56,019 bases of DNA from Deltaproteobacteria bacterium (GCA_015228875.1 JADGCS010000013.1:1-56019); one strand, 5' to 3'. Positions 15,699 through 26,527 are shown, counted from the stretch's first letter. Numbers and translations are program-made. The notes: generated by a model from the letters alone, not told the origin.

Positions 15699-16508
15699 AT
15701 GGCAGTTAAAATGGAGAGCCGTGAATTTTTTGCTGTGGCTGTTTCGACCGCAAAAGAGGTTGGCGCATATCAAAGGTCGCAGTTTGGGCATGATCTCAAG
15801 ATCGAGTTTAAAGGGACTATTGATATCGTGACCGAGGTGGATAAAAAAAGTGAAGAGTTGATTTTAAAGACCATCAGACAACACTATCCGGAGCACGATG
15901 TTCTGGCAGAAGAGGGCAGCGGCGAACGCAAGGATTCAGAATACAAGTGGATCATCGATCCTTTGGATGGCACAACAAATTTTGCACATGGTTACCCGCA
16001 ATTTGCCGTATCCATTGGCTTGGAGATAGGGGGAGAAATTATAGCGGGTGTTGTTTACGACCCCATGCGTGACGAACTCTTTCGCGCCTTTAAGGGAGAA
16101 GGGGCGTATCTCAACGACAGGCCCATCAGGGTTTCACACACAGAAAAACTAGAACACGCGATGATTGCCACGGGTTTTGCCTACAACATCAGAAAACACA
16201 TCGATGAGCACCTGCGGTATTTCAAGGATGTGATCATGAAGGCGCAGGCGGTGAGGCGTGCGGGTTCGGCCTCTCTCGATATCTGCCACGTTGCCAGCGG
16301 GAGGTTTGATGGTTTCTGGGAGCTTAATCTCTTTCCATGGGACACGGCCGCCGGTGTGATCATAGCCAAAGAAGCGGGTGCAAAGATCACGCGATTTGAC
16401 GGGGCCCCTTACACGGTCTACGAAAAAGACATCCTGATCACCAATGCCGTCATTCATGGTGAGATGGTCAAGACCCTCAAAAAGGGTCTGGGCAAAAGGC
16501 TGTTTTAA
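15699..16508 (+). CDS. suhB: Inositol monophosphatase family protein
   Basis: This 269-residue magnesium-dependent phosphatase is of the IMPase/SuhB family. The metal and substrate motifs are complete: LAEEGSGER (about 68-76), WIIDPLDGTTNFAHG (about 87-101) and WDTAAGVIIAKEAGA (about 216-230). Family members dephosphorylate inositol-1-phosphate or related sugar phosphates; SuhB also acts in rRNA antitermination in some proteobacteria, which cannot be judged here. A strong AGGAGG site 10 bases upstream supports the ATG at 15699. Repeat C2 begins two bases after the stop codon. Confidence 0.93.
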   Translation: MAVKMESREFFAVAVSTAKEVGAYQRSQFGHDLKIEFKGTIDIVTEVDKKSEELILKTIRQHYPEHDVLAEEGSGERKDSEYKWIIDPLDGTTNFAHGYPQFAVSIGLEIGGEIIAGVVYDPMRDELFRAFKGEGAYLNDRPIRVSHTEKLEHAMIATGFAYNIRKHIDEHLRYFKDVIMKAQAVRRAGSASLDICHVASGRFDGFWELNLFPWDTAAGVIIAKEAGAKITRFDGAPYTVYEKDILITNAVIHGEMVKTLKKGLGKRLF

Positions 16509-16510
16509 AT

Positions 16511-16760
16511 AGTGTCTGTCTGGAAAGCCCCTGTTTCTCCGGAAGTGCCCACGAAAAGGCCACGGGGTGAGTCTTGCTTGAGGCACCCCTTGTAAGTAAC
16601 AAGGGATCGCATCAGCAAGGCTTGTCCCCCGAAGTAGGGGGATTGAAAATTTTGCCGCTTGCAAAATATTTCAAACCCTGAAAAATCATGTCTTTATATT
16701 TTGTCACGGGACATGATTTTTCAGGACTCCTGCAAAACAGGGCATTTCCCGACAGACACT
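16511..16760 (+). repeat. Family C palindromic element, copy C2 (with 97-base insertion)
   Basis: The ends are AGTGTCTGTCTGGAAAG and CATTTCCCGACAGACACT. The inner palindromes TTTGAAAATTTTGC/GCAAAATATTTCAAA and CCTGAAAAATCATGTC/GACATGATTTTTCAGG are present. About 97 extra bases (roughly 16546-16643) lie between the left end and the first palindrome. These hold their own hairpins, CCCTTGTAAGTAACAAGGG and CCCCCGAAGTAGGGGG. The element fills the 283-base gap between suhB and the TPR gene. Confidence 0.85.
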
Positions 16761-16791
16761 CAATACAGTCACAGCGTGTGTCGGAGGGTTA

Positions 16792-17433
16792 TTGGCTGAA
16801 AAATCAACACAGCAGGACAAAATTATTGATGATGCAAATCTCTTCCGAGCCTTTAGGCTGATGAAGGCAAAGGATTACACCCAGGCCGAGGCCCTCATTA
16901 ACGAGGGCATCACAAAGGCGCATCAGGAAAACAATGTTGAACTTGAGGGGCTGTATTATTCGGCGCTGGGTGTTCTTTACAAGCTCAAGAAAAATTACAA
17001 CAAGGCCTATGGGGCCTATCAAAAGGCCGAGCGGTTGCTTCCGGACGATCATTCCCTTAAAATAGTTTCTGCCACCCTGCTCATCGAGCAGTTTAAACAG
17101 TACAGTACCGCTGCAAGAAAAATGGACAAGGTGATCGCCTCCACAGAAGACCCTGCGCTCTGGCATCACGCCAAAGCCACTCAGGCGGTGGCCTATTATC
17201 TCATGGGAAAGAAGGCCGAGGCCGGGGCAAACTTTAATGAGATGCTTAAACAGGACTTTAACCTGCTCAGGTTTGCCGCCAATGTCGATTTTAAAACAGC
17301 CGAACTCTTTGTCCAAAAAAAATTCATGCCCGATGAGTGCCGACAGTATCTTCAAAAAGCGCTTCTGCTTGCAAAGAGCAAAAAGGAAAAAACCTTTATT
17401 GTGATTATTGAGAACCTGTTAAAGGTTGTGTGA
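16792..17433 (+). CDS. TPR-like repeat protein
   Basis: This 213-residue soluble protein is almost wholly helical. It has tetratricopeptide-like pairs: residues ~15-45 (RAFRLMKAKDYTQAEALINEG), ~55-85 (YSALGVLYKLKKNYNKAYGAY) and ~125-150 (TQAVAYYLMGKKAEAGANF). No signal peptide is seen. The start is TTG, supported by GGAGGG about 5 bases upstream and the absence of an earlier start. The partner is unknown. It follows repeat C2 and stands alone upstream of the DUF1016 gene. Confidence 0.75.
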   Translation: MAEKSTQQDKIIDDANLFRAFRLMKAKDYTQAEALINEGITKAHQENNVELEGLYYSALGVLYKLKKNYNKAYGAYQKAERLLPDDHSLKIVSATLLIEQFKQYSTAARKMDKVIASTEDPALWHHAKATQAVAYYLMGKKAEAGANFNEMLKQDFNLLRFAANVDFKTAELFVQKKFMPDECRQYLQKALLLAKSKKEKTFIVIIENLLKVV

Positions 17434-17503
17434 GAGGGTGTTTTTAGACAGCGATGAAGAATGGTGCAGTACACAACGATCGTCACGAAGTGGAGGTGAG
17501 GGG

Positions 17504-18685
17504 ATGAATATTTGTCAATCCGATTACAGCAATCTCGTAGAAGCTATAATACAGACACATCAGCAGTCACAAACAGGGGCGGCGGGGGCTGTCAATCAGT
17601 ATCTGGTTTTACGCAATTGGTTAATTGGGGCTTTTATTGTTGAGTTTGAGCAAAATGGGCAGGACCGCGCCAAATATGGACAGAGATTACTCGCTCGGCT
17701 TGCTGTTGATCTCCAATTACGTGGCATAAAAGGCCTTGGCGTCAGCATGTTAAAAACTACGCGCCAGTTTTACAGAAGTTACCCACAATACCGCCAATCG
17801 GTGATTGGCAAATTTACAGGCCAATTACTGAATTCACAAATTGGCCAATCACTGATTGGCGAAACGGGCAACAAAGAAGATTTGTCAATAATAGCAACAG
17901 ACCACACCCCTACCCCCTTGCCCATTCATGTGTTATCCAGATTTTCATGGACACATTTTATTGAATTGGTACGTCTTGACGACCCATGGAAACGCGCCTT
18001 TTACGAAAATGAATGTTTAAAGGGCAACTGGTCGGTGCGCCAACTTCAAAGGCAGATGGGATCACTGCTCTACGAACGGACAGGCCTGTCTACCGATAAA
18101 CAAGCTGTGATTGAATTGGCTCGTAAACAATCGGGAGAGTTACCTGCGGTCATGGCTGATCTCATTCGTGACCCCTATGTGCTGGAATTTAGCGGTTTGG
18201 CGGAGTTACCCTCCTACAAAGAGTCCACACTCGAATCAGTCTTGCTCAACCATTTGCAATCATTCTTACTCGAACTCGGCAACGGGTTTTGTTTCGAGGC
18301 AAGACAAAAACGCATCACTGTTGGCAATGAGCATGATTATATCGACCTTGTGTTTTATCATCGCATTTTGCGTTGTCACCTGCTCATCGATCTCAAGGTG
18401 AGGTCCTTTCAGCACGGTGATGCGGGACAGATGAATTTTTATCTCAACTACTGGAAAGACCAGATGATGACCCAAGGCGATCAGCCGCCAGTTGGTCTTA
18501 TTTTGTGCACAGACAAAGACCAGACCAAGGTGCAGTACGCAACCGGTGGCCTTGATCACGCTCTTTTTGTATCGCGCTACTTGGTGGCATTACCCAAGCC
18601 TGAACAAATAGAAAAGTTGATTGAGAATGACCGAGCGTTGTGGGAGCAGGCAAGCCGCGATGCTAAAGAGGAGGGTGATAAATGA
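17504..18685 (+). CDS. PDDEXK nuclease domain protein (DUF1016/YhcG family)
   Basis: This 393-residue protein has the two-part build of the YhcG/DUF1016 family. The N-terminal helical DUF1016_N domain (about 15-200) ends with WSVRQLQRQMGSLLYERTGL, and the C-terminal domain is a PDDEXK-type nuclease fold (about 230-370). The catalytic core reads DYIDLVFYHRILRCHLLIDLK, with Asp, Asp and Lys in the usual spacing. YhcG-type proteins are probable restriction/recombination-type nucleases, often found in mobile or defence neighbourhoods. It is a single gene with no partner methylase. The ATG at 17504 has a strong GGAGGTGAGGGG ribosome site; longer upstream frame is unlikely. A clear terminator follows. 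Confidence 0.88.
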   Translation: MNICQSDYSNLVEAIIQTHQQSQTGAAGAVNQYLVLRNWLIGAFIVEFEQNGQDRAKYGQRLLARLAVDLQLRGIKGLGVSMLKTTRQFYRSYPQYRQSVIGKFTGQLLNSQIGQSLIGETGNKEDLSIIATDHTPTPLPIHVLSRFSWTHFIELVRLDDPWKRAFYENECLKGNWSVRQLQRQMGSLLYERTGLSTDKQAVIELARKQSGELPAVMADLIRDPYVLEFSGLAELPSYKESTLESVLLNHLQSFLLELGNGFCFEARQKRITVGNEHDYIDLVFYHRILRCHLLIDLKVRSFQHGDAGQMNFYLNYWKDQMMTQGDQPPVGLILCTDKDQTKVQYATGGLDHALFVSRYLVALPKPEQIEKLIENDRALWEQASRDAKEEGDK

Positions 18686-18713
18686 TTTTCATAGGTTATG
18701 AATGAACAGTCGC

Positions 18714-18737
18714 GCCCCGCGAGGTTGGGGCTTTTTT
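18714..18737 (+). terminator. Rho-independent terminator of the DUF1016 gene
   Basis: Stem GCCCC (18714-18718) pairs with GGGGC (18727-18731), with an 8-base loop, and is followed by six T. It lies 28 bases after the stop codon, just before the convergent ruvX end. Confidence 0.8.
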
Positions 18738-18742
18738 ACAAT

Positions 18743-19207
18743 CTATCTTTCCTCCAAATACCTTTTTAAAATAAACACAGCGGCTAATTTGTCCATGACC
18801 TCTTTTCTTTTTTTTCTGGAGACGTTGTGTTCTAACAGAAAACTGTCGGCCTCTTCGGAGGTGCAGCGCTCGTCAAAAAAATCCCATGTGTAATTTTGAG
18901 GGTTGATGTTGTTTTTTTTAAAGTGGTTTTTAAGGGCGTTGACAAACTCGCGGACCATTTTTGCCTGGGGTCCTTCGGTCCCGTTCATGTTGTAGGGGAG
19001 GCCGATCACAAGGGTTGCCGGTTGGTATTGCCTGATGAGATCTGTGAGTTCGGCGAGGACCTTGTGCATGTAAGGTTTTCCCCGATAGCGCAGCGTTGTG
19101 AGTGGCTGTGTGATGAGACCGAGTTCGTCGGTGACGGCAATACCGCAGGTCTTTGTGCCGATATCAAGGGCCATAAGACGCGGTTTGTGTTGTGACGGTA
19201 AACTCAT
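18743..19207 (-). CDS. ruvX: Putative pre-16S rRNA nuclease / Holliday junction resolvase RuvX (YqgF)
   Basis: This 154-residue RNase-H-fold protein carries family motifs LALDIGTKTCGIAVTD (catalytic Asp15), LVIGLPYNMNGTEGPQA (near residue 68) and DERCTSEEAD (near 112). The C-terminal KLAAVFILKRYLE matches the family end. YqgF/RuvX matures the 5' end of 16S rRNA and was first proposed as a Holliday junction resolvase. The length is normal. Repeat C3 begins 28 bases upstream of its start codon, so any promoter must lie in or beyond that element. Confidence 0.95.
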   Translation of the reverse strand: MSLPSQHKPRLMALDIGTKTCGIAVTDELGLITQPLTTLRYRGKPYMHKVLAELTDLIRQYQPATLVIGLPYNMNGTEGPQAKMVREFVNALKNHFKKNNINPQNYTWDFFDERCTSEEADSFLLEHNVSRKKRKEVMDKLAAVFILKRYLEER

Positions 19208-19234
19208 GTCGTGAACTCCGTTTGCCCCTAAAAA

Positions 19235-19388
19235 AGTGTTAGTCGGAAAAGACCCTGTTTCTCCGGAAGTTTGAGAATTTTGCTGCTTGCAAAATATTTC
19301 AAACCCTGAAAAATCATGTTTTTACATTTTGTCACGGAACATGATTTTTCAGGACGCCTGAGAAACAGGGCATTTCCCGACAGACACT
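19235..19388 (+). repeat. Family C palindromic element, copy C3
   Basis: This 154-bp copy has ends AGTGTTAGTCGGAAA and TTTCCCGACAGACACT, the left end being slightly decayed. The second palindrome is CCTGAAAAATCATGTT/AACATGATTTTTCAGG. In the other copies that inner pair is GTC/GAC, so a C-G pair became T-A on both arms. The loop TTACATTTTGTCAC matches C4. It fills half of the gap between divergent ruvX and the toxin-antitoxin pair. Confidence 0.85.
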
Positions 19389-19491
19389 CACTATAAACAC
19401 AAGGCGTTTTTTTATTCAACCTCTTGATGTTGCCGATAAATTGTTTGACGCTTTGTCTAACAAATGTTAAACTGAAAAAAACGGAGGGTTT

Positions 19492-19731
19492 ATGCTTGGG
19501 GTGCGTCTCTCAGAGGAACTCGAAAACAAGATAGCAGAACACATCAAGAAAACAAACATTACAAAAAGTCAGTTTGTCAAACAGGCGATCAGTTTTTTTT
19601 TACGCCAGCAGGAGTTAAAAAATTTGCATGATGAGCGAACGGCTCAGGGGTTAAGGGAAATCAAGCAGGGTTATGGCATTCCCGGAACTGTTATTTTTGA
19701 AATGCTTAATAAATGGAACCGGGATGAGTAA
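19492..19731 (+). CDS. Ribbon-helix-helix antitoxin
   Basis: This 79-residue protein has an N-terminal ribbon-helix-helix: the beta strand MLGVRLSEEL is followed by two helices (ENKIAEHIKKTNITKSQFVKQAISFFL). RHH dimers bind an operator in their own promoter, and the C-terminal part (about 45-79) would wrap the toxin. The toxin gene start overlaps the end by 8 bases, the usual arrangement for a type II pair. A ribosome site (GGAGG) lies just upstream of the ATG. Confidence 0.88.
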   Translation: MLGVRLSEELENKIAEHIKKTNITKSQFVKQAISFFLRQQELKNLHDERTAQGLREIKQGYGIPGTVIFEMLNKWNRDE

Positions 19732-20017
19732 ACAAAGCCCCCTTATTTTCTCACCGACCAGTCTTGCCGACTTACAACGTATCAATCAGTTTTATCTGGC
19801 AATCGATCCCAAGGTGAGGCGTCTGGCGTTGGCACGATTATTCGAAGCCCTTAAACTGGTGGAGCGTTTTCCAAATATTGGACGCCTGCAAAACAGATCC
19901 GGCATCAGGGAATTTGTTGTTCCCTTTGGAAAGGGCAACTTTATCATTCGTTACCTGCCGCGCAAAACAAAGATTCACCTTGCCCATATCTGGCACAGCA
20001 TGGAAGATGAACTTTAA
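19724..20017 (+). CDS. RelE/ParE superfamily toxin
   Basis: This 97-residue small basic protein has the RelE/ParE fold pattern: FSPTSLADLQRINQFY forms the first helix, RRLALARLFEALKLVERFP the second, followed by the beta core IREFVVPFGKGNFIIRYLP and KIHLAHIWHSME. Gly-Arg (NIGR) and the final IxHxR-like strand fit ParE-type toxins, which act on gyrase or ribosomes; the target cannot be told. The ATG at 19724 overlaps the antitoxin stop; the longer frame from 19673 would overlap the antitoxin far more and is rejected. Confidence 0.87.
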   Translation: MSKQSPLIFSPTSLADLQRINQFYLAIDPKVRRLALARLFEALKLVERFPNIGRLQNRSGIREFVVPFGKGNFIIRYLPRKTKIHLAHIWHSMEDEL

Positions 20018-20132
20018 ACTCACCATCCAGGGGGAGCCCGCTCATTATTCTGCCAGACAGCCCCCAAGATAACAAATCCCCTCCCATCAAAAAATACTGG
20101 CAAAATCCCTGATCACATGTCATGGTGCGGCC

Positions 20133-21512
20133 ATGAAATCAAAACAACCCCTCACAATAGACCTTAACAATTTTTTTAAGCCCCTGATCACCGATGGGCT
20201 TGATCCGGTTGCTTCTTACGAGGAGGAGTTTAGCCAAATTCATTCGGGCATCAAGACACTCAAACAGACCGGCAACCTGCCCTACGCAAAACTTTCACAA
20301 GATGATGCGATGAGGGATAATGTCACTCTCATGGCGGGGCGTTATCAACAGTACGATAACGTGGTGGTCCTTGGGATTGGCGGCTCCGCCTTGGGCGCGT
20401 CTTCTCTTTATTACGCGATCAAGGGGCCGTATGCCAATTATGTTGCAGGCACACAAAAAAAATCGCCGAGGCTCTTTGTTGTCGATCATATAGAGGCCCA
20501 GACCATCGGGGATCTTTTTAATCTCATCAGTGCCGATAAAAATCTTTTTGTTGTGATCTCAAAATCAGGCAGCACCTCCGAGACGCTGGCGCAGTACCTT
20601 CTGGTCAAAAAGTTTTTTGCAAATATTGGCAGGGAAAATTTTTTGTTTATCACCGATCCTCAAAAGGGTCTGCTGCGCGATCTTGTTGTTAAAGAAAATT
20701 ACGCCAGTCTTGTGGTCCCTCCGGGTGTTGGCGGCAGGTTCTCTGTTTTTTCGCCTGTGGGGTTGTTTCCTCTGGCCGCCTGCGGTGTCGATATTACCGC
20801 GCTGCTTGATGGTGTCGAACATATGGAACAGTTGTGTCTTAACGACAGGCTGGCGCAGAATCCGGCGGGGCTTGTGGCTGTCACCTGTCATCAGTGGCTC
20901 AAGAGGCACGGCGTTTCAGAGATTGTCATGATGCCGTATTCAGAAAGGCTGCATTTCTTTTCCGACTGGTTTGCACAGCTTTGGGGAGAGTCCCTGGGAA
21001 AAATGTTCACACTCAAGGGAGAGAAAAAATTCACGGGTTCAACACCGGTGAAAAGCGTGGGCGTGACGGACCAGCATTCGCAGCTTCAACTGTATCTCGA
21101 AGGCCCGAGAAACAAGGTCGTTGTTTTTGTAGAGGTAGAAAACACAGATTACGAAGGGCATCTTGGCGAGTCAAATTCGGGGGACGAGCGTCTTGATTTT
21201 TTAAGCGGGCAGACCATGCATAAATTGATGTCGGCAGAAAAGGCAGCCACCGAAGAGAGCTTGAGGGAGAACAATCGTCCCAATGCCACTATTAAAATGT
21301 CGATGATCAACGAATTTCAACTGGGTCAGTTGTATCAGCTGTTCATGAATGTCGTTCCTTACATGGGTGCGCTGCTCGATATTAATCCGTTTGATCAGCC
21401 GGCAGTTGAGAAAATTAAAAAATTTACATTTGGACTGCTTGGGCGCAAGGGCTTTGAGGATTTTGCAGATAAACTTAAGGCCCACAAAAAGGACAAGGGG
21501 CTTGTCTTTTAA
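20133..21512 (+). CDS. pgi: Glucose-6-phosphate isomerase
   Basis: This 459-residue phosphosugar isomerase has two SIS domains and interconverts glucose-6-phosphate and fructose-6-phosphate. Motifs include VVLGIGGSALGASSL (about 73-87), VISKSGSTSETLAQYLL (about 140-156), GGRFSVFSPVG, and WGESLGKMF carrying the conserved catalytic-region Glu. The length fits the shorter bacterial Pgi type (about 450). Repeat C4 starts two bases after the TAA stop with the same flanking bases (TTTTAAAT) seen at suhB-C2. Confidence 0.95.
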   Translation: MKSKQPLTIDLNNFFKPLITDGLDPVASYEEEFSQIHSGIKTLKQTGNLPYAKLSQDDAMRDNVTLMAGRYQQYDNVVVLGIGGSALGASSLYYAIKGPYANYVAGTQKKSPRLFVVDHIEAQTIGDLFNLISADKNLFVVISKSGSTSETLAQYLLVKKFFANIGRENFLFITDPQKGLLRDLVVKENYASLVVPPGVGGRFSVFSPVGLFPLAACGVDITALLDGVEHMEQLCLNDRLAQNPAGLVAVTCHQWLKRHGVSEIVMMPYSERLHFFSDWFAQLWGESLGKMFTLKGEKKFTGSTPVKSVGVTDQHSQLQLYLEGPRNKVVVFVEVENTDYEGHLGESNSGDERLDFLSGQTMHKLMSAEKAATEESLRENNRPNATIKMSMINEFQLGQLYQLFMNVVPYMGALLDINPFDQPAVEKIKKFTFGLLGRKGFEDFADKLKAHKKDKGLVF

Positions 21513-21514
21513 AT

Positions 21515-23403
<1,889 letters not shown>

Positions 23404-23447
23404 TTTCAGATGTCGTCATAATATTGACGATCCAAAAAAAAAGTCAA

Positions 23448-23476
23448 TTGACATGACTTATATTCTGCCTTAACAT
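23448..23476 (+). promoter_or_regulatory. Candidate sigma-70 promoter for rpoN
   Basis: TTGACA (23448-23453) and TAACAT (23471-23476) are separated by exactly 17 bases, about 170 bases upstream of rpoN. The -35 matches consensus fully and the -10 in four of six positions. It lies in an otherwise gene-free 243-base region, where I see nothing else. Confidence 0.5.
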
Positions 23477-23646
23477 GGTACGGTAATTGCATACAAAAAT
23501 TTCATATGACAGGGGCTTGGCTTAACCATTCTTTTTCATTTGAAAAATTCATCTAATGGAGTCATAAGGCCTGTCGACGCGGTTTGTATCACGGCAAACA
23601 GCGCTCAGTAAAACAATATCAAGACGTGGGGTATAAAAATTAAGCC

Positions 23647-25188
23647 ATGGCTGTCGAACTCAAACAAACAGTAAAACTCTCGCAACAATTACTGATCACG
23701 CCTCAGTTGCAGCAGGCTATAAAACTGCTGCAGTTGTCCCGTCTGGAGCTTGTCGAGACCGTCCAGAAAGAACTTCTAGAAAATCCTGTATTAGAAGAAT
23801 CAGAAGAAAGGGACATGGGTGCAGAAGGGCAGGAACAATCCGCGGAGGCGGTTGCTGATCGAGGCCCGCCTGCAGACAATGAGCCCGCTGATCCCCGTTC
23901 TGAGGGCGTTGAAAACCGTGAGTTTGACTGGGGCAATTATGTCCAGTCCTCAAGTTTTTCAGGCAGGGAGCCCATGTCTTTTGCGGCAGGGACCGCAGAG
24001 GATGCCCCAAACTATGAAAACATGATCAGCTCTTCGACCTCCCTGCACGATCACCTTGAGTGGCAGGTCAAGATGGGAAGCTTTTCTCCCGAAGAAGAAG
24101 AAACCTGCATCACATTGATTGGTAATTTGGACGATAACGGCTATCTTCAGATGAGCCTCGAAGAGCTTGCCGAAAAAACACCCTATTCGTTCGAAGAACT
24201 CGAAGACGCCTTGTGTATTGTTCAAGACCTTGACCCGCCGGGGGTAGGGGCGAGAGGCCTTCAGGAATGCCTGCTCTTGCAAATTAAGGATTTTGGCGAA
24301 GACCGGAGCATACTTGAGGATATCATTAAAAACCATCTTAAACTTATCGAGCGAAGAAACTTTCAGGCCCTCAGCAAAAAACTCGATCTGACGATTAAGC
24401 GTACAAAAGAACTCTGCGAAGTCGTTTATTCTCTAGAGCCAAAACCAGGAAGGGCCTATGGCAGAGGAGAGGCGCAGTATATCACTCCCGACGTTTATAT
24501 TCAGGAGGTGGGAGACGAATTTGTTGTGATTCTTAATGAAGACGGCCTGCCCAAACTGCAGATCAGTAATTTTTACAAGTCCGCCATCATGAAAGAAATG
24601 GTTTCTAAAAAAAACCACGAAACAGTCTCAAAGGGCGATCAAACTGGTGACGGCGCGCATAAGGGGGGGGCTTCAGAGGCCACCGATGATCAGGCGCAGG
24701 ACTATATCCACGAAAAATTAAAGAGTGCCCTCTGGCTTATCAAGAGTATTCACCAAAGACAAAAAACCCTGTTTAAGGTGACAAAATCAATAGCGGGTTT
24801 TCAAAAAGAATTCATGGCAAGTGGGGTTCAAAACTTAAAGCCCCTGGTCTTGCGAGATGTTGCAGAAGAGATTGGTGTTCACGAGTCAACGGTAAGCCGT
24901 GCGACCAACGGAAAATACGTGCATACACCGCAGGGAATCTTTGAACTCAAATATTTTTTTAATACGGGACTTTCAAACTCGTCAGGGGGAGAAGACTTTG
25001 CCAACGAGGCTGTTAAGCAGATGATCAGGCAGTTAATTGGCACCGAGGATCAAAAGGCCCCGCTGTCAGATCAGGCATTAACAACCATGCTTAAAAGGCA
25101 AAATATCGATATCGCCCGCAGGACTGTGGCAAAGTATCGTGAGATGTTGGGGATCCTGCCATCGTCAAGGCGCAAACGGCTTTATTAA
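23647..25188 (+). CDS. rpoN: RNA polymerase sigma-54 factor
   Basis: This 513-residue alternative sigma factor needs ATP-driven activators to open promoters of the -24/-12 type. Region I is the Gln/Leu-rich N-terminus (KLSQQLLITPQLQQAIKLLQ and ENPVLEE), followed by an acidic region II (about 55-115). The core-binding part comes next (about 130-300), then the helix-turn-helix region VLRDVAEEIGVHESTVSRAT (about 400-420). It ends with the RpoN box ARRTVAKYRE (about 489-498). The linker at ~325-355 (TVSKGDQTGDGAHKGGASEATDDQ) is longer than usual. It heads the sigma-54/nitrogen-PTS cluster. Confidence 0.97.
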   Translation: MAVELKQTVKLSQQLLITPQLQQAIKLLQLSRLELVETVQKELLENPVLEESEERDMGAEGQEQSAEAVADRGPPADNEPADPRSEGVENREFDWGNYVQSSSFSGREPMSFAAGTAEDAPNYENMISSSTSLHDHLEWQVKMGSFSPEEEETCITLIGNLDDNGYLQMSLEELAEKTPYSFEELEDALCIVQDLDPPGVGARGLQECLLLQIKDFGEDRSILEDIIKNHLKLIERRNFQALSKKLDLTIKRTKELCEVVYSLEPKPGRAYGRGEAQYITPDVYIQEVGDEFVVILNEDGLPKLQISNFYKSAIMKEMVSKKNHETVSKGDQTGDGAHKGGASEATDDQAQDYIHEKLKSALWLIKSIHQRQKTLFKVTKSIAGFQKEFMASGVQNLKPLVLRDVAEEIGVHESTVSRATNGKYVHTPQGIFELKYFFNTGLSNSSGGEDFANEAVKQMIRQLIGTEDQKAPLSDQALTTMLKRQNIDIARRTVAKYREMLGILPSSRRKRLY

Positions 25189-25287
25189 TGTAGGGGGCGG
25201 GTTTGTTCTGAGGGTGTGCCCCAAGGGCGCTTTATACGGGCGAGCAATAAACCTGATGAGCATCTAAAAAAACACGGAGGAAACAGT

Positions 25288-25647
25288 ATGCAGGTTTCTA
25301 TTACATTCAGGCACATGGACGCATCAGATGCCCTGCGCACCTATATCGATTCCCGAATCACCGGTCTCGAAAAATACCTTGTCAAACCCACGGATGTGCG
25401 TGTTGTGTTGTCGGTAGAAAAGTTCAGGCACAGGGCCGAGGTTGTACTGTTAGAACAAAATTTTAAGGCAAGTGCAGACGAGACAACAGATGATATGTAC
25501 AAGACCATCGACAAGGCCATAGAGAAAATTGAAAAACAGGTTAAAAAACATAAAAGCAAGGTGCAGGCCCACCACAAGCATTCTCTTCAAGATGTTGCAG
25601 TACAGGCAGAAAAAGAATATAAAAGAAAAACTGCGAAACAGCCCTGA
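25288..25647 (+). CDS. hpf: Ribosome hibernation promoting factor (short form)
   Basis: This 119-residue HPF/YfiA-type protein binds the 30S decoding centre and promotes inactive ribosome dimers. The beta-alpha-beta-beta-beta-alpha pattern is visible (MQVSITFRHMDASDALRTYI, then VVLSVEKFRHRAEVVLLEQN, DMYKTIDKAIEKIEKQVKKHKSK). The C-terminus is short and basic, so it lacks the long-HPF dimerisation domain. A GGAGG site seven bases upstream fixes the ATG at 25288; the frame upstream of that is not conserved-looking. Position directly after rpoN is the classic order in proteobacteria. Confidence 0.94.
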   Translation: MQVSITFRHMDASDALRTYIDSRITGLEKYLVKPTDVRVVLSVEKFRHRAEVVLLEQNFKASADETTDDMYKTIDKAIEKIEKQVKKHKSKVQAHHKHSLQDVAVQAEKEYKRKTAKQP

Positions 25648-25946
25648 AATATCACCCCCCGCAAATTAGCCCTGAGTCTAAAGCCCCTGGTAGGGGAGGC
25701 GTGCGGTTCTTTGTCGGTGGTCTATGGCGGTTTGGGGATGATGTTTTTTTTGGGCGTTCTTCGTTTACGTTTTTCGTTTTGCGTTTTCTTTGGGCTCAAG
25801 GCTGATATTTGATGGCTGAACAAATCAGTTGATTCTGCTATCGTGAATCAAATAGTAAAGGGAACCCTGTGTTTTGAGTAGGGATTGTTTGCTGTGGCAG
25901 AACACCGCGGTAGAACATTTAAAGGGGCTTTTTTAAAGGTGGCAAC
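25648..25946. other. Gene-free interval between hpf and ptsN
   Basis: This 299-base gap contains a small hairpin CCCCTGGTAGGGG (about 25684-25696) without a T-run. It also has a T-rich stretch (TTCTTCGTTTACGTTTTTCG) that resembles one at 14812-14835 before repeat B3. No open frame, RNA gene or family A-D repeat was found. Confidence 0.5.
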
Positions 25947-26405
25947 ATGAAACTCTCCGATATTCTTCCCCGAAATGCCGTCATGGGCGACTTGGAAAGC
26001 CGAGACAAAAAAGGGGTACTGGCCGAGTTTGCCGAACAGGCGGTTGTTTTTGCCCCTCATCTGGACAAGGACAAAATTCTCGAAATACTCACCAATCGAG
26101 AGCAATTGGGTTCCACAGCAGTGGGGCACGGTGTGGCCATCCCCCATGGCAAGGTCTCCGGACTCGACAACATCATTGCCATGTTTGGACGCTCGATTAA
26201 GGGGCTCGATTTCCAGTCACACGACGAAAAACCAACTCATCTTTTTTTTGTTTTACTGGCACCCGAAACGGCTATAGGAAATCACCTGCAAGCGCTTGCC
26301 AGGCTGTCAAGGTTGCTCAAGGATACCAAAATCCACGACCGGCTGATTCACGCAAGGCCGGAAGAATTGTACGACATTTTACTTGCTGAAGACAGCAAAA
26401 TATAA
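25947..26405 (+). CDS. ptsN: Nitrogen-PTS enzyme IIA (EIIA-Ntr)
   Basis: This 152-residue PTS EIIA type-2 domain protein is the last acceptor of the regulatory nitrogen phosphotransfer chain. The phospho-acceptor is His67 in GHGVAIPHGKV. The segment KPTHLFFVLLAPETAIGNHLQALARLSRLL is typical. It regulates potassium transport and other processes by its phosphorylation state rather than carrying sugar. It would receive phosphate from the HPr encoded 1.5 kb downstream; enzyme I is not in the window. An AAAGGTGG ribosome site precedes the ATG. Confidence 0.95.
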   Translation: MKLSDILPRNAVMGDLESRDKKGVLAEFAEQAVVFAPHLDKDKILEILTNREQLGSTAVGHGVAIPHGKVSGLDNIIAMFGRSIKGLDFQSHDEKPTHLFFVLLAPETAIGNHLQALARLSRLLKDTKIHDRLIHARPEELYDILLAEDSKI

Positions 26406-26411
26406 AAACCA

Positions 26412-26527
26412 CAAGTTACTAACTTGACTTTGATGCCCGAAGGAAATGCCCTTGGGGTACGCGGTTGAATTCCTCCATTTTGCGAGGAATGCGCCCGCGC
26501 TCTGTCGACTTTGAAATTCCCATACAT
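26412..26527 (-). repeat. Family B structured repeat, copy B4 (expanded)
   Basis: This copy lies in reverse orientation between ptsN and hprK. It begins with CAAGTTACTAACTTG (26412-26426), and its far end overlaps the first two bases of the hprK start codon. About 25 extra bases sit in the right arm (near 26433-26457) and include CCCGAAGG/CCTTGGGG. The tip hairpin is ATTCCTC/GAGGAAT. Confidence 0.85.
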
